Shown one piece after another: positions 39,313-51,912 of a stretch of DNA of 64,000 nucleotides. Position 1 is the stretch's first letter, and each line of letters starts with the position of its first letter. Source of the DNA: Sindora glabra. Taxonomy: Eukaryota > Streptophyta > Magnoliopsida > Fabales > Fabaceae. The stretch covers positions 17,698,713-17,762,712 of the forward strand of contig CM035234.1 in NCBI GenBank assembly GCA_020226215.1, in the 5' to 3' direction. Both the position numbers and the translations under genes were made by a program. Under the pieces are notes generated by a model, which was not told the DNA's origin, did not search any database, and saw only the letters and a list, made by a program, of their open reading frames with translations.

Positions 39313-42240
39313 TCAAAGTTAATTCACAAAAATATTAAGGAAGGATTTTGGTGATGTGGAATCTAGAAAGAGTACGAGCTTCTATGTATGAGTACTTGAA
39401 TCAGCTTATTTATTACTTTATGCAAACTCTCAACAGTAGATATGAAGTTCTTGTGACATTTATGTATACAAGTCCTATACAAAATGAGCAAAGAAAATGA
39501 TGGAAAGATTTTAACAAGATAGCCATCTAAATGCCTAGGCCTTGAATTATTCCAGGAGATTTTAATGCATATTATAGTTCAAATGAAAAGGAAGGTGGAG
39601 GTTAGCCTTGAAACAATTTAATGAGCGAATCTTTAGTTATGGTTTGATAAATATAGGTTATAAGAGCTAAAATATATGTAGGAGAGAAAATGGATCAAAG
39701 AACATCTTGATAGGAGTTTATATAATATGAAATGGAGAATAACTTTCCAATTAGCTTCTATTTTACACTTACCTCCTTTTAAATTAAATCATAAATTAAT
39801 ATAGTTGAAATTGCTAGACTCCACAAAGTGTAAAAAGAGTACTCCTTTTTTATTTTCTTACTCTCTAGTTGACTTATAGCTCTTTCTTAAGAATTATTTA
39901 TGGTTATCAAAAGAATGAAAAAGGTTAGCATGACTCTTCTTCTAATTTCAAAAGCAAATCCATTGAATGAAATAAAGATTTCTTTATAAAGCTAGCATGT
40001 TAGAAGAGGAAATTGTTGGCTAAGCTTGAAAATATTAACGGGAAATTAGCTTATGGCCTAAATTACCCATTTGAGCATTTATAAAAATAGGCATGGGGGT
40101 ATAAGAAGATTCTTGTTTAGGAGAAGTTAACTTGATAGTAAAAGTTCCGAAATAAATGGCTAATGTATAGACATAAAAATACAAGATTTTTCCACTCATC
40201 TGTAATTACATATTAAAGGAGGAAAAACATTGACATATTATAATCAAAAGGCATGGTTCATCCTAAAGAGGCATGGCTCTAATATAATATTCTGGTACAG
40301 GAAATAATCCACTCAATAAAGAAGAAGAAAGTTAAAAAGGATTAGACAGTCATTAAGGTTTTGGACAAGGCTTATGATAAGATTGATAGGAAATTTTAGA
40401 GGACACTTTGAGAAAGCTTTATCTTCCTAAAAATATTATTGCTCTTATTTTTGCTTGTGTTTAAAATTCTTTTATGTAAATCCTTTGAAATTGTGAGATA
40501 ACAAATTGCTTATCTCTAATAAGAGGTATAAGATCAGGAGATTCATTGTTATCTTATCTGTCCATCCTATACATTGAAAGACTTATGTTTTATGTTAGTT
40601 ATGTTGTTCAAGCAGATGAGGGAAGGTTGGTAAAATTATATAGAGGTAGTCTTTATATTTCCCACCTTTTCTTCGTAGATAATTTAATTTTATTTACAAA
40701 AGTAAATTTGGATTGGATGAATATAGTCAAGCGATGCTTGGATATATTTTATTTTGCATCCAACTAAAAAGCGAGTAATAAAAAAACTTTAATATATTTT
40801 TCTAAGAATGTGAATTATAATAGGGATCAATAATTAAGGAAGAAGTTAGGTTTTCAATTCATAGCAGATCTTAGAAAGTACCTTGGTGTCCTTCTTTTAC
40901 ACTAAATTGTGTCAAAAAGTTATGTATAAAAATATTAATAAAAAGATTCAAATGTGCATTTCATCTTAGAGTGCTAATACTTTATTATTTGTTGGCAGTG
41001 TCACTTTGTCAAAAGTTATCCTTATTAGTATTCTTATTTATTCGATACAAACAAATTCATTACCAATTGCCTCATACAAAAAGATAGACAAGCTTATTTG
41101 AAAATTTTTATAGAGTTTTCGCCAAGAAAAAATAAACCTCACTTGGTAAACTAGGATCGGGTGTTTACTGGTAAATACGAAGGGGACCTTTAATAAGAAA
41201 AATGCAAGTTAATAATAAGGCTATGTTAATAAAGATTGCTTTTAATTTGATATAATAAAATGATTCCTTATGGGAAAAAGTAATTAAGAGTAAGTATGAG
41301 TGTAAGGATAATATGATTTTAATAATTAGATATAAAAAAGGAGCTTCCAATTTATATATAAGGGGATTAGGAAAGTTTAGCCAAAAATAAGTGTTGAAAT
41401 ATTAGTAACCAAATTTGAATGTGGAAGTAAGAGATAACTAGGCTTTAGCACTTGATGAGAAATTATCAGTGAAATCAACTTATAATATATTGACTAAAGA
41501 AGCAAGAAGTAATAATGTGTTTGACAAAAAAAATGTGTAGAAATGGCGAGATTTAAAAAGAATGAAGACTTTCCTTTAGTTACTAACTTATTATAATAAG
41601 CTACTTACTAATGTGTAGGTCAAAAAGAATAATTAATAGAAATACATGCAAGCAGTCCAAGAATAGCCCTAAGATAGCATTACATGTGGTAAGAGACTAT
41701 CTAATGATCTCTGATAATTGGTTGAGGATAGTACATCTAGCTTGCTAGTTAAACTTTAATTATTCCTTAGAGGAATTGTGTAAGTTAGACTTTAATGGAG
41801 ATCTTTCTAAGGATAAACAAGGAAATTGGTAAATGGTATTTAGTATTACTTACTAGCTTTTTTGGTGTCACAAGAACTAAACTATTTTCATAAGTTGGGA
41901 TTAAAATGGTAATCTATTTTTGAAGATTTATAAAAGGGTTCATAAATTCATTATAGGGAGAGAGTTCCTCAATGATGGCGGTGTTTCTCAATAAGGGGGG
42001 TTTATTGAAAAGAAGCTATAAGCATGTAGTGTTTTCGCAAGCTTTAAAAGTTAGGCAGCACAAAATTAATACAAATGATAAATGTATTAATTGTAAGGGT
42101 TATGATAGCTTGAGGGAGTTATAAGGAATCATTTAGAAGATTGTAGTAGATGAATATGCAAACAAAAGAGGCTTTGGGGGAGCCTTAGAGGCTGAGTTGA
42201 AAGCTACATCAAATTACCTTAATTTATGAAACTAGATAGA
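39313..42240 (+). pseudogene. Decayed LINE (L1-type) retrotransposon: endonuclease, reverse transcriptase, C-terminal region
   Basis: Fragments appear in the canonical order on one strand. The endonuclease has PGDFNA (GDFN at 39,555-39,566) with a stop where the usual Trp stands before it, and RRENGSKNILD further on. The linker reads KWLMYRHKNTRFFH. The reverse transcriptase has LDKAYDKIDRKF (about 40,350-40,395), LRKLYLPKNIIALI and an open stretch (40,546-40,767) with LYIERL and LSHLFF-like blocks. Its active site reads FVDN (40,672-40,683) instead of FADD. Then come KYLGVLLLH and, near 41,545-41,575, a WRDLKRMKTFL block typical of the zf-RVT region. Many stops and at least one frameshift (near 40,395) are visible. 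The 3' end is approximate and no clear poly(A) tail is seen. Confidence 0.82.
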
Positions 42241-42534
42241 GTTACTATTAAAATAAATCATGCAATATTGGTATGCTTTACATTATTATTTTTATAGGAA
42301 AAAAAGGATTTTTTATCATTTTCTAACAAAATTTATATATCCAATAAAAGTGAAAAATTTGAAAAATTTTATGAATTATATATAAAAGGATTTAATCAAA
42401 AATATTTTTAATAAGAAACACATTCTATAGCATTACATAATTAGTAAAATTTTCTACAAACCTCTTCCTACATGCAAATTTGTCTGATCTTTTAACAAAT
42501 TTTTTCGATACATCCATGGTTAAATTTCTTAAGA

Positions 42535-43210
42535 TGAAATTTAAATAAAATTTTTTAAGCATTTGTAATAAAATTCTTAATTCATATTATGATATATATA
42601 TATTAATTATTTTATAAATTATTACAAACAATTATAATTTTATGATTATAATACTTCTCAATATTATAATTATTTTTATTAAATAGAGTCATTAATACAC
42701 GTATCATCTAGTTACTACATAAAGTAAGTTTTAAATAAAATTTCTTAAATGTTTAATATAAAATTCTTAATTCATATTATAACATTGATATTAATTGCTT
42801 TACAAATTATTGTCGACAATTATAATTTGACAATTATAATACTTATCAACGTTATAATTATTTTTATTAATACACGTATTATAATATAAATGAAAAACCA
42901 TACAATAAATATATAAAGAATTTTGTCTAAATTTTATCCAATTTTTCTTATCACTAAATATGGTAAAATTTAGATAAAATAGTTTAAGTGTTTATCATCA
43001 AATTCTTAATTTATATCATGACATTTATATTACTTGCTTTATGAACTATTATTAATAATTATAATACTTATCAATATATAATCATTTTCATTAAATAGAG
43101 TCATTAATATGCAAATCATAATATGTACGAAAAATCGTATAACAAATATATAAAGAATTTTACTTAATTTTTTTTCTAATTTTTCTTGTTACTAAACTAT
43201 GGCCAATTTC
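42535..43210. repeat. Three tandem copies of a 190-240 bp AT-rich unit
   Basis: AAATTCTTAATT anchors at 42,571, 42,761 and 43,000. Each is followed by AATTATAATACTT-TCAA and ATTAATAcacgTAT-like blocks. Copies 2 and 3 also share a tail ending near ACTAAA(C/T)ATGG. Confidence 0.75.
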
Positions 43211-43739
43211 ACCATGCATGCCCAATCTATACATGAATTGTGAAAAATACTTATACTCTAGAAATCATAATAATAATTATTCAATAATTATCTAATTACT
43301 TAACAACTACTTTCCAATAATCTTATTTAAGGAAATTTTATATATGGTATATACTATCTTTCTTACTTCTCAAGTTATTCTCTATTCACTATATATTACT
43401 GATTTAAATATTGGAAGGGCGTTGATGAACCCTATCCACTTTGACATTGTATTTTTATCTTGTAGATATACTGAGGAGAGAAAAAATCTAGCTAATTAAT
43501 ATTGTGGGTGAATTGTGAGTTGTTAAATTAAATTTTTTTCTAAAACAAAAATAAAACTCAATATAAGTTATTAAATATTTAATACATAAAAGAATTTGAT
43601 GTATAAAAGAACTGACCGTAATTTAATGTATAGAAGGACTCATCCTAAATCATACCTAGTTACCTTACGACATTTGCATTTCAATAAGCAGTACTGTTTT
43701 TTGTTGTCATTAATGTATAGCACTTTAAAAATTATTTTC

Positions 43740-44100
43740 ACAAGGAAATGTCATGGTCGGAGCAATGGCCAGTGGGGCCCAAAGCCTCCGATGCAACACT
43801 TTCACCTGATAGTGGGGCCCAAGACATGGGTGGACCACTAAGGCCCATTAAGAAAAAGATAGCACTGCATAATTAACGGACCAGATCAAACACAAACTAG
43901 TTTATGAAAGTAAATGACATTATGTTGTGGTCCCATTGTGAGCTGTTTCTACTATGTAATGGATCTACTGGGCCCCACTACATCGGACCCATAAAGAAGG
44001 TAGTGTGGCCCAACTCGGTGGACCCACGTTGGGTTTAAAGTTTTCTTGACTAGGGCCTTCAATAGGTAGGGGCCCACGGTACACATTTCCAGAGGAGCTC
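43740..44100. promoter_or_regulatory. GC-rich island with dense TCP boxes / site II motifs
   Basis: In otherwise AT-rich DNA, exact GTGGGNCC consensus sites occur at 43,772-43,779 and 43,812-43,819 (+), and at 43,971-43,978, 44,020-44,027 and 44,070-44,077 (-). Class II GTGGNCCC sites are at 43,927-43,934 and 44,018-44,025, and further GGCCCA cores lie between. No coding sequence with a recognisable protein follows on either side. It may be a distal regulatory element, or a promoter left behind by a lost gene. Confidence 0.45.
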
Positions 44101-44799
44101 ATTGATTGGTAAATGCCTAGCATTACAACAAAATTCCGTTTTCAACCTAACACTTTCTATTTTAAAAAAATTAATAATGAATAAATTCATATAAAGTTAG
44201 AGGAAAAGATGCAAATTACGTCTTCATAACAATTACAATTATCATTTTTTAATATTAGCAACCAAAATTATTTATAAATAGTAAATTATATTTATATGAG
44301 AATTTTTTCGACAGTTTTAGAAAAAGTTTAAGTACAAAGTCTTATTGATACAAAAATAAAAATACAAAAAGTATGATCATGTGATTTCATACTCACATGG
44401 AACAATGAATTATACTAAAATTATTAAATTACCTAGAATTAAAAAATGAAAAATTTTAAGGTATTCTAAAGAGTTTAAAATCTTAGGTAACATAATAAAA
44501 TTTAAGTCATTGAATGAGATAATCAAGAGATTTGATTGTCTTATCTCATCTGATAGTTTGAATTTTGCTGCGTCACCTAAGGTTCCAAACCTCCTAAAGT
44601 GCCATAGCAAACATCTTAGGAAAATAGTATACAAATCACATCACTTCTAAATTTGAGTAAAAAATCCTCATAGCATGCTTGATCTTTTTCCATTAAAATT
44701 TTATTTCAAATTATATATCCCTCAAATCATTACAAAATAAATGTCAAGTGTGATTTATTATTTATGAATAATTTTGGTAAGAAATGAATACAATATTTA
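44101..44799. other. Intergenic region, no recognised gene
   Basis: Includes a mixed-composition patch at 44,500-44,640 with a - strand open frame of 74 codons (44,410-44,634) that resembles nothing known. Confidence 0.3.
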
Positions 44800-45255
44800 G
44801 GACATCTCTAGTTTATAAAGGTTGTAACTAATATATTTCATAAATTTTATAATTACTATTATTAATTTTTTTATTTTTATTATAATTACTCATATTTCAC
44901 ATCATTTATAACACTAAAATAAGATTTTTTTGGAGTGAATATTGCATCTAATTTCTCATTTATAAAAGTGATAACTATTGTATTTCTTAATTTTTATAAT
45001 AGCATTATTAGTTCATTATTTTTATTATAATTATTCATTTTCTATTCATATATAACATTAAAATAAATTGTTAAATCTCACCTTAATAATATCAAATATA
45101 TTTTTTATTATATTATTTTTCATCAATTATTTAAATGTCAAATGTGAATCAACGGATAAATAATTATAACAAAAATAAAAATAAAATATTAATAGTATTA
45201 ATTATAAAATTTGAAAGATATAATAATTATTACCTTTATAAATAAAAATAAAAAT
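44800..45255. repeat. Foldback-type repeat: two direct arms plus one inverted arm
   Basis: 44,810-44,910 and 44,965-45,060 are direct copies (TTTATAAA-GT...TTATAATTA...). 45,130-45,245 is the approximate reverse complement. Same family as 26,300-27,160. Confidence 0.55.
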
Positions 45256-45455
45256 TTATATTTATCCTTTTCTATATGATTTGTTGGTTTATGATTATTA
45301 TTGTAAAATCAAGCTTTTATTTATACACACAACTATCCACGTTGTTGAAAAAGGAATTTAGTAAAATGAAGAGTGACGTGTAATAGTAATTGACTTCCAC
45401 TTTTGGTTTATTGTGATGCAAAACCAACTATAAAAATTGACGTAATACATTATTA

Positions 45456-45731
45456 GAGTAAATTCCCCCTTTTATTTCCATGAAATTTATTTTTTCTCAC
45501 TTTTGTTTTTATGAAATATTTTATATTAAATTTGTAGATATGAAATATTAAATTATTCGATTGTATCTTTTTGTTAATGTCCATATGAAATTCAATTAGT
45601 TTAATTTTGTCTTTATAAAGATAAAACTGAGCAAATTAATATTTTTAAAAAATAAAATTAACACAAAATATTTCACAGAAAGAAAAGTGAAAAAAATAAA
45701 TTTCATACGCAACCAAAAAGTGTGTTTACTC
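45456..45731. mobile_element. 276-bp MITE with long inverted repeats and TA target duplication
   Basis: Starts GAGTAAA and ends TTTACTC. The first about 75 bp is the imperfect reverse complement of the last about 75 bp (blocks ATGAAATTTATTTTTT and GAAATATTTT). TA dinucleotides flank both sides (45,454-45,455 and 45,732-45,733), as for Tc1/mariner-type MITEs. Confidence 0.72.
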
Positions 45732-45733
45732 TA

Positions 45734-47849
45734 CATTCTTATTTATCAATAGAGTAAAATGGACATTGACATTGTATTAAATTTTAGCAAAAAATACGAT
45801 AACTTTTCCTGAGTTTTAATATAATTATATGAAATTTCTTTCTAATTTTAAAATCTATACAATTATTAATTGAAATATAAAATAATGCTATACTTAAATT
45901 TAAATTTAGAGTTTTCTTCAATAAAATGATGATAAAAAATTATTATAGATTCAAATCAAATCATATATGATAATTTGAGTATTTTGTTATTAAAGATATA
46001 TTTTGATTAAATTTAAACAACTAAAACTTTATGAGGCTTATATTAAAATTTATCATAGTTGTTAAGTTTAATAAAATTATTTTTCTATTATAAAATACTT
46101 AAAATATTTTATATTGGCATATCTTATTTGATTCATTTTTATGATCATTATTTCTCATCATTTATTAAAAATCATTCAAATTTGAGTTTAAGTGTGATAT
46201 TATTATATATTTTAAGAAAAGTTTGTATAGATTTTGAAATTAAAAGGAAGGAAGGTTGGTGTAATTTTACTAAAATTCAAAGTACATTAATATAGTTTTT
46301 TCTAAATTTTAACTCCTCTATGAACTATTTTTTTTTTATTTTATTAATGACAAGACATCTTCATATAAATTAATACAAAAACAGCTTTCAAGATTAGAAT
46401 GTGTTTGAAAGCGCTACTTCAATGCTTAACTAAATAGATTTCAACTAAAAATAGAATTTTATTTATTTAATTTGTTAATATTAGATATTAAATTAAGGAA
46501 AAATCTAGTAGTTGTATTTAGTGGCAACTGCTTAACTTAATACATCTAATAGTTACCTCTATTTTGATGAAATTTTGTTGGAAAAATATATCTAATATTA
46601 TATTCATTTCTTAAGATAATAATTAGGTAAATATAATATATCACATCATTTAAGAATTTAGTATATAAATTTTTTTAAAAAATAATCAAGAATAATTTTA
46701 AAATTATCTAAAATTTCATTCTTTTATGATAAAAATTTTAAATTATTAACAAAATTTATCTGTCCAAAATAAAGAATCATTCAGATGGTATAATTTTAAA
46801 ACTTAATAGAATTAGCGATTAAAATTTAATCTATAATTTTAATGCTAAATATTTTTATATCACCAAACATAACTCTAGACAATTGTCTTAATATATAGCT
46901 ATGCTTAGAATGCCTATGATCTATAGGTTAAATGAACTTGTTCATAAGTTTTGTATGGATTGAACAACCAAAATAGGTCTATTAAAAATGGACCTATATG
47001 AATTTGATTCGATTAGGTGTGGGCCCAAACAAACTCAGCTAATTCATGGCCTTACTTTTGTCAATTTTTATATTTAATGATTTAAATAGCAATTGTGTTT
47101 AGAAAAAGAAGGTAATATGTTAATTATTTTTATATTATAATTTAATATCAAATATAATTTAATTGTTAATAAATTAAATTCAATTATTCAAAAATTAAAT
47201 ATAATAAAAATAAAAATAAATAATAAAATTAATAAAAATAAAAATAAATGCAAAAAATAAAAAAATAAAATTTAAAAAATAAAAATAAAAATAAAAAATG
47301 TAAAAATTAAAATTAAAAAAAGGAAAAAGTGTACTTGTTGGTTTTGTTTCAAAAAATAGGCTCACTAAAAATGCAAATCTAAATAGATTAAGCTTGTGAA
47401 GATTTTGATCCAATCCGATTTAATCCATCTATTAAGCACTCTTGTTAATAAAAAAAATTTGACACCAAAAAATGATGATATTTTTTCAAATTTAGGAGAT
47501 AGAATGATAGTGAAAAAAGATGTAATTAGCATGATTAAATCTATATTTTGGATGCTTACAATCTTCAAATTTATTTACTATTATTATCTTGCAAGCAAAT
47601 AATTATGATATATTATTAATATAATAAATACTAGTGTACTACCCAATATGATCATTAATATATTGTCACACATAGTAGGTCAAATTTGACTTTGAAAAAA
47701 AATATAAACCTAATGTATGATTAAATTTAATGGTATACTGGTATATCAATACATTAATAGTATACTATATTCTATTGCTAGAAATGTATTTTTGTATTAG
47801 TAAACAACATTTATATAAGAAGAATCAAGAATATACTTATTAATAAAAA
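45734..47849. other. Intergenic AT-rich region
   Basis: No gene. 47,205-47,330 is A-rich low-complexity DNA of (AAAAATA)n type. 46,960-47,050 and 47,340-47,440 are small mixed-composition patches around it. Open frames here are low-complexity. Confidence 0.4.
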
Positions 47850-48377
47850 GAAAAAATATAAAATATCCCCTCCAATTTTAGATTAGTTGGATTTTGCCTT
47901 TTTAACTTTAGGAACTTAAAAATTATCCCTTTAAAATGTACAAAACTTAGATTTAACACCTACCATTAATTTAATTTATTATTTTATCAAATTATATAAT
48001 TTTTTAATAATATTTCTAAAAAAATCTTAATATTATAGTATTTTAGGTTGTTTTGTTATTTTTTCACAAATGAATTTTATGTTATATAATTAATATGAAT
48101 TAAATTAAATATATAGATTTTTAATTAAATAATCAAAAATAGATTGCAAAATTATATATGAAAAAATGATGAAATAAACTAATATACTATAATATTATGA
48201 TTGTTATAAAAATGTTGATGAAAAAATTATATAATTTGATAAAATAATTAATTAAATTAAAAATGAGTGTTAAATTCAAACTCTATAAAATTTAGAAGGA
48301 TAATTTTCAGGTTTTTAATGTAGAATGGGATAAAATTCAATTATCCTAAAATTGAAGGAAGTATGTTGTATTTTTCC
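47850..48377. mobile_element. Long-TIR foldback element, copy 2 (about 530 bp)
   Basis: Nearly the whole element is one inverted repeat: the arms (47,850-48,045 and 48,180-48,377) match in blocks such as CCAATTTTAG, TTATTTTATCAAATTATATAA (split here) and TAATATTATAGTAT. The non-palindromic centre is about 130 bp. No coding capacity. Confidence 0.75.
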
Positions 48378-48885
48378 TTAATAAAAATATTTTATCTTGA
48401 AAATTGAATATTAATATTGAAATTAACCATTTCTAATTTGAACCCAACAAATTTAAAATGACATTTCAATAATTAATTTAATAACAAGAAAACTATATTT
48501 ATTATTTGAAAATTAATATGAATTAATTTATTTTTAATTTATATCATATAAAATAAGTTGAGGCTTAAATATTTAATTAATTATATAATTCAATTTTTAA
48601 TAAAAATAATTTAGAATTGAAGTCAAAATTATTCATTCAATTTTTACCAATACTTTCATGATATCAATTTTTTAATGTCAAAATTCAAAATAAAGATATT
48701 ATGATTAACTTCGATTTTGCCAAAGTTTCAATATAAAAAATATTAATTTAAATTTATTTTATATATCTTAAAAATTAAGTCAATATTTTAATATATGAAT
48801 AAGGATTGATTACATATTAAATCTTAAATAGCATATTGTAGATTATGATGTAGGATAAATTAAATGATGCAAATAACTTACATTC

Positions 48886-48995
48886 AATAATAAAAGAGTA
48901 CTTGGTTTAATATGTGGGAATAGAAATGAAATACCAATTAAATAATAAAAGAGTATTTAGTTTAATACGTGGGAATAGAAATGATATACCAATTA
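48886..48995. repeat. Tandem duplication of a 55-bp unit
   Basis: Units at about 48,886-48,940 and 48,941-48,995 share 'aataataaaagagta' and 'gtgggaatagaaatga'. Confidence 0.85.
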
Positions 48996-49070
48996 AATAA
49001 AAGGGTGTAAGGAAAAGGAAATTATTATTTTTTATTAAGGTAGTTGGTTCACTCAAGGAATAAAATTACA

Positions 49071-49200
49071 TTATGATAATGATAATGATATTGATAATAT
49101 GACAGTGATAGTTATGGTAGTGATAGTAGTAATGATAGTGGTGAGAATAGCAATAATGATAATAACAATGATGGTAGTTATGTGTGGTAGTGGTGAGAGA
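49071..49200. repeat. Degenerate GAT/GATAAT/GATAGT microsatellite-like tract
   Basis: Repeated GATAAT, GATAGT and GGTAGT triplet-pair units over about 130 bp. Confidence 0.8.
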
Positions 49201-49577
49201 TGAGTTTTTCTATTCTTATTAGATAATATAATCTAAAAACTTAGAGAAAAGAAATGAATAAAAATAGATAATTTGTTAAGAGTAAGTATAGGTAATAGGT
49301 TCCAATATACGTGAACAATTGAACTGAAAATTTAGTTAAGGAATCAATTTTATGATTCTATTTTTAACCTTTTAAAATCATCAAACCAAACACTACCTAA
49401 ATGGATATATAAATTAGTTTATAAAGTAGGAAAATAAGCAAAATATTTATTTATCTATTTTGATGACAATAAGAATAGGCAAAATATTTAGATATGCAAA
49501 ATAATCAATTAATTAGTAATTAAATTTCTAAACTATGATTAAGATAAAAGATACTACAAAAATAAGGAAGAGACTTC

Positions 49578-49717
49578 AGTACACCACAAATATGGTGGTG
49601 TACTTAATGTTCCACTAGATCTAACTATATATTAAATTTGATTTTTCTTAAGATCAAATCTTATATGTTGCATGAAAGTATATCAATAATTAGACTTGGT
49701 GGTGTATCGATACACCA
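49578..49717. repeat. Short segment bounded by two strong hairpins
   Basis: AGTACACCAC and GTGGTGTACT (49,578-49,587 and 49,595-49,604) form a perfect 10-bp stem with a 7-base loop. TGGTGTATCGATACACCA (49,700-49,717) is a perfect 18-bp palindrome. Both ends share GGTGGTGTA. Confidence 0.7.
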
Positions 49718-50011
49718 TTTATCAATGGGATACCATAAAATTTTCCTAAAAATAATCACTTATTGGTATATAAATTATGGAAGAAATCGTATTTTGTAAA
49801 ATAAAAAGAGCTTTAAATAATGAAAATAACCATCTTGAAGATGATTAGATGATGTGCTATCACTCATTGCAATCTAGTCATGACCTATTGTATAGTTGAA
49901 TTAGAGGTTAGAGATACCATAAATGCATTACTTATAAACATAACTAATAAGAAAAGAACTTTTTTATTTATTTTAAATTCATAATTATTTCTTTTAAATT
50001 GATATAAATTA

Positions 50012-51907
50012 TGTAATATCCCATATGGGTCATTTTAGAAAATATTTTAAGTGAGTTAGAAATTTTAAATAGGTATTTTATTAAAAGCACTCGAATTAGA
50101 AAATCTAATAGGAAAATTGGATAAAATTTGAGAGAATTGTAGAAGTAATTTTGATGTGAATGCAAATAGAATTTTATGTGAACTTTATTATGTATTAAAA
50201 TAGATAAAAATCTAATTAAAGCTATAATAATAAGTTTAGGAAACTTGTTTAGGAATTTGTTGGAATTCCAAAATCCAAGTAAACTGAAAGTGAGAAATTG
50301 AGCTGAAAACTTTGAAAATTAATTTAAAAACCATTAAGCTAATCTAGATTAAATTTTTAGGCTTAAAATGTATAAGGAAGCTCAAAGTTAAAGGTCTAAA
50401 AAATATTTAAAAGTTTATAAGTAAAAATGCAAAAAAATGAAAAATTTAGGCTTAATTTGGAATAAACACTTTTAGGCTTAATTTGGAATAAACACTTTTT
50501 ATCTTTTTAAGTGGCTAATTCTTATTGGTATTAGGCTAATTTGGTCCAATTTTTTGAGGCCAAAATTTTATTTTTAAGGCTAAAAAACGTGGGTTCAAAC
50601 TTCTAAAAGAAGTTAATGATATAAGTGGAAAAAAGGGAAAACTAAAGCCAATTTGTAATAAATTCCTCTTTATCTTTTAAAATGATTTATTTTTATTGGA
50701 TGCTAGGATCATCATTTTTTTATTTTTAAGGACATTTGGATGTCCAAAATTAGCAACCAATTGTTCCAAGATTTTTCTCAATAATCAATAGATAATAAAA
50801 GAAATGAGTTTTTTTATTTTTTATAATTGGGGATAGAATTTTATATATAAATGTAGGCCATTTAGAAGTAGAAAACTTATGCTTCTTAGCCAGCAAAACT
50901 ATGCAAGAGGAAAGGCAATTTGGTGGAGAAGTTTAAGCTTCATAGGTTTCCAAAAAAATTCTTGAACTAGCATCATCAAATTTTATAAGGTAAATAGGAA
51001 CTTTCCTTCAAATTTTTCAAGGATTTATAATCATCTTCTCTCCTAAATGTATAAAATTTTATTTTGTCATGAAGCCACTTCTTTGCTATCTCAAAAAGTT
51101 TTTAAAAAATCTAAGGAGTAAAGGAATTAAAGTTAGTGGCATTCCTCCTTATTTTAAGATTAGAGCTATTCTATAAAAGATGATGATGTTGTTAGGTTAT
51201 AGATAGTTTTATTTTTCTTTAAAATTTTGAAGATGATAATGTGATGATTTGTTCTTGGTATACTGATGTTGAAAAATATGAAAAAAGGATTTATAAAAAT
51301 TGTCAAGGAAAAATGATGATGCAAAAATAATGATACAAATTTTGTTGGAATGACAACAAAATTATCAAGTGAAGTTGAATAAGGGTTTTTGTCATGCTAT
51401 ATAATTAGAGGTTAAAAGAATTTTAAAATTTCAATTCTTAGTTAGTGTTAGGATAATTATTGATGAACTTAGGGATTTTTAAAAATTTTTAGATGCATGA
51501 AAAAGTAAATTGTGATAAAATATTCAAAATTGCCAAATTCAGATCCTTGTTTTGGTTGCTCTCAGGTTTCAATTTGTTTGAGGCATTAAATGATTAAGAA
51601 AAATAATGAAACTCCCGATATGTGATATTTAGGATGTTATAATCTTGTGTCAAAATTTAGATAATAGTTTAGTTTTGACAGCTCCAGTGATACTCAAATT
51701 TGGTAGTTTTGAGCTTATACCTTTGGTGTATGGGCAAAGTCACAAAATTTATTATACAAAACTTTAGTTATTCCTTATTTAATATATTAGGGATGTTATA
51801 TCAAAATTTAGTGATGATTAGAGATGATTTGGTTACCTATATTGTCCTATTTTGTATTTCCTATTTTTAATTTTGTGTGAACAGTATCCGTGGAAAGAAA
51901 TGAAGCA
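50012..51907 (+). mobile_element. Probable solo LTR, different family
   Basis: Starts TGTAATATCCCATATGGG, a typical Ty3/gypsy LTR start, and ends AATGAAGCA. AATTA lies on both sides (50,007-50,011 and 51,908-51,912). TATATAAATG at about 50,843-50,852 could be its TATA box. A 26-bp tandem repeat (50,445-50,496) lies inside. The right end rests on a short AT-rich duplication and may be wrong. Confidence 0.5.
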
Positions 51908-51912
51908 AATTA

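Noticed and set aside
40546..40767. 73-codon open frame as a separate gene
   Set aside because: It is a surviving piece of the LINE reverse transcriptase with a mutated active site.
49071..49200. GAT-type repeat as a CRISPR array or coding repeat
   Set aside because: Units are too short, irregular and without spacers; no long reading frame is preserved around it.
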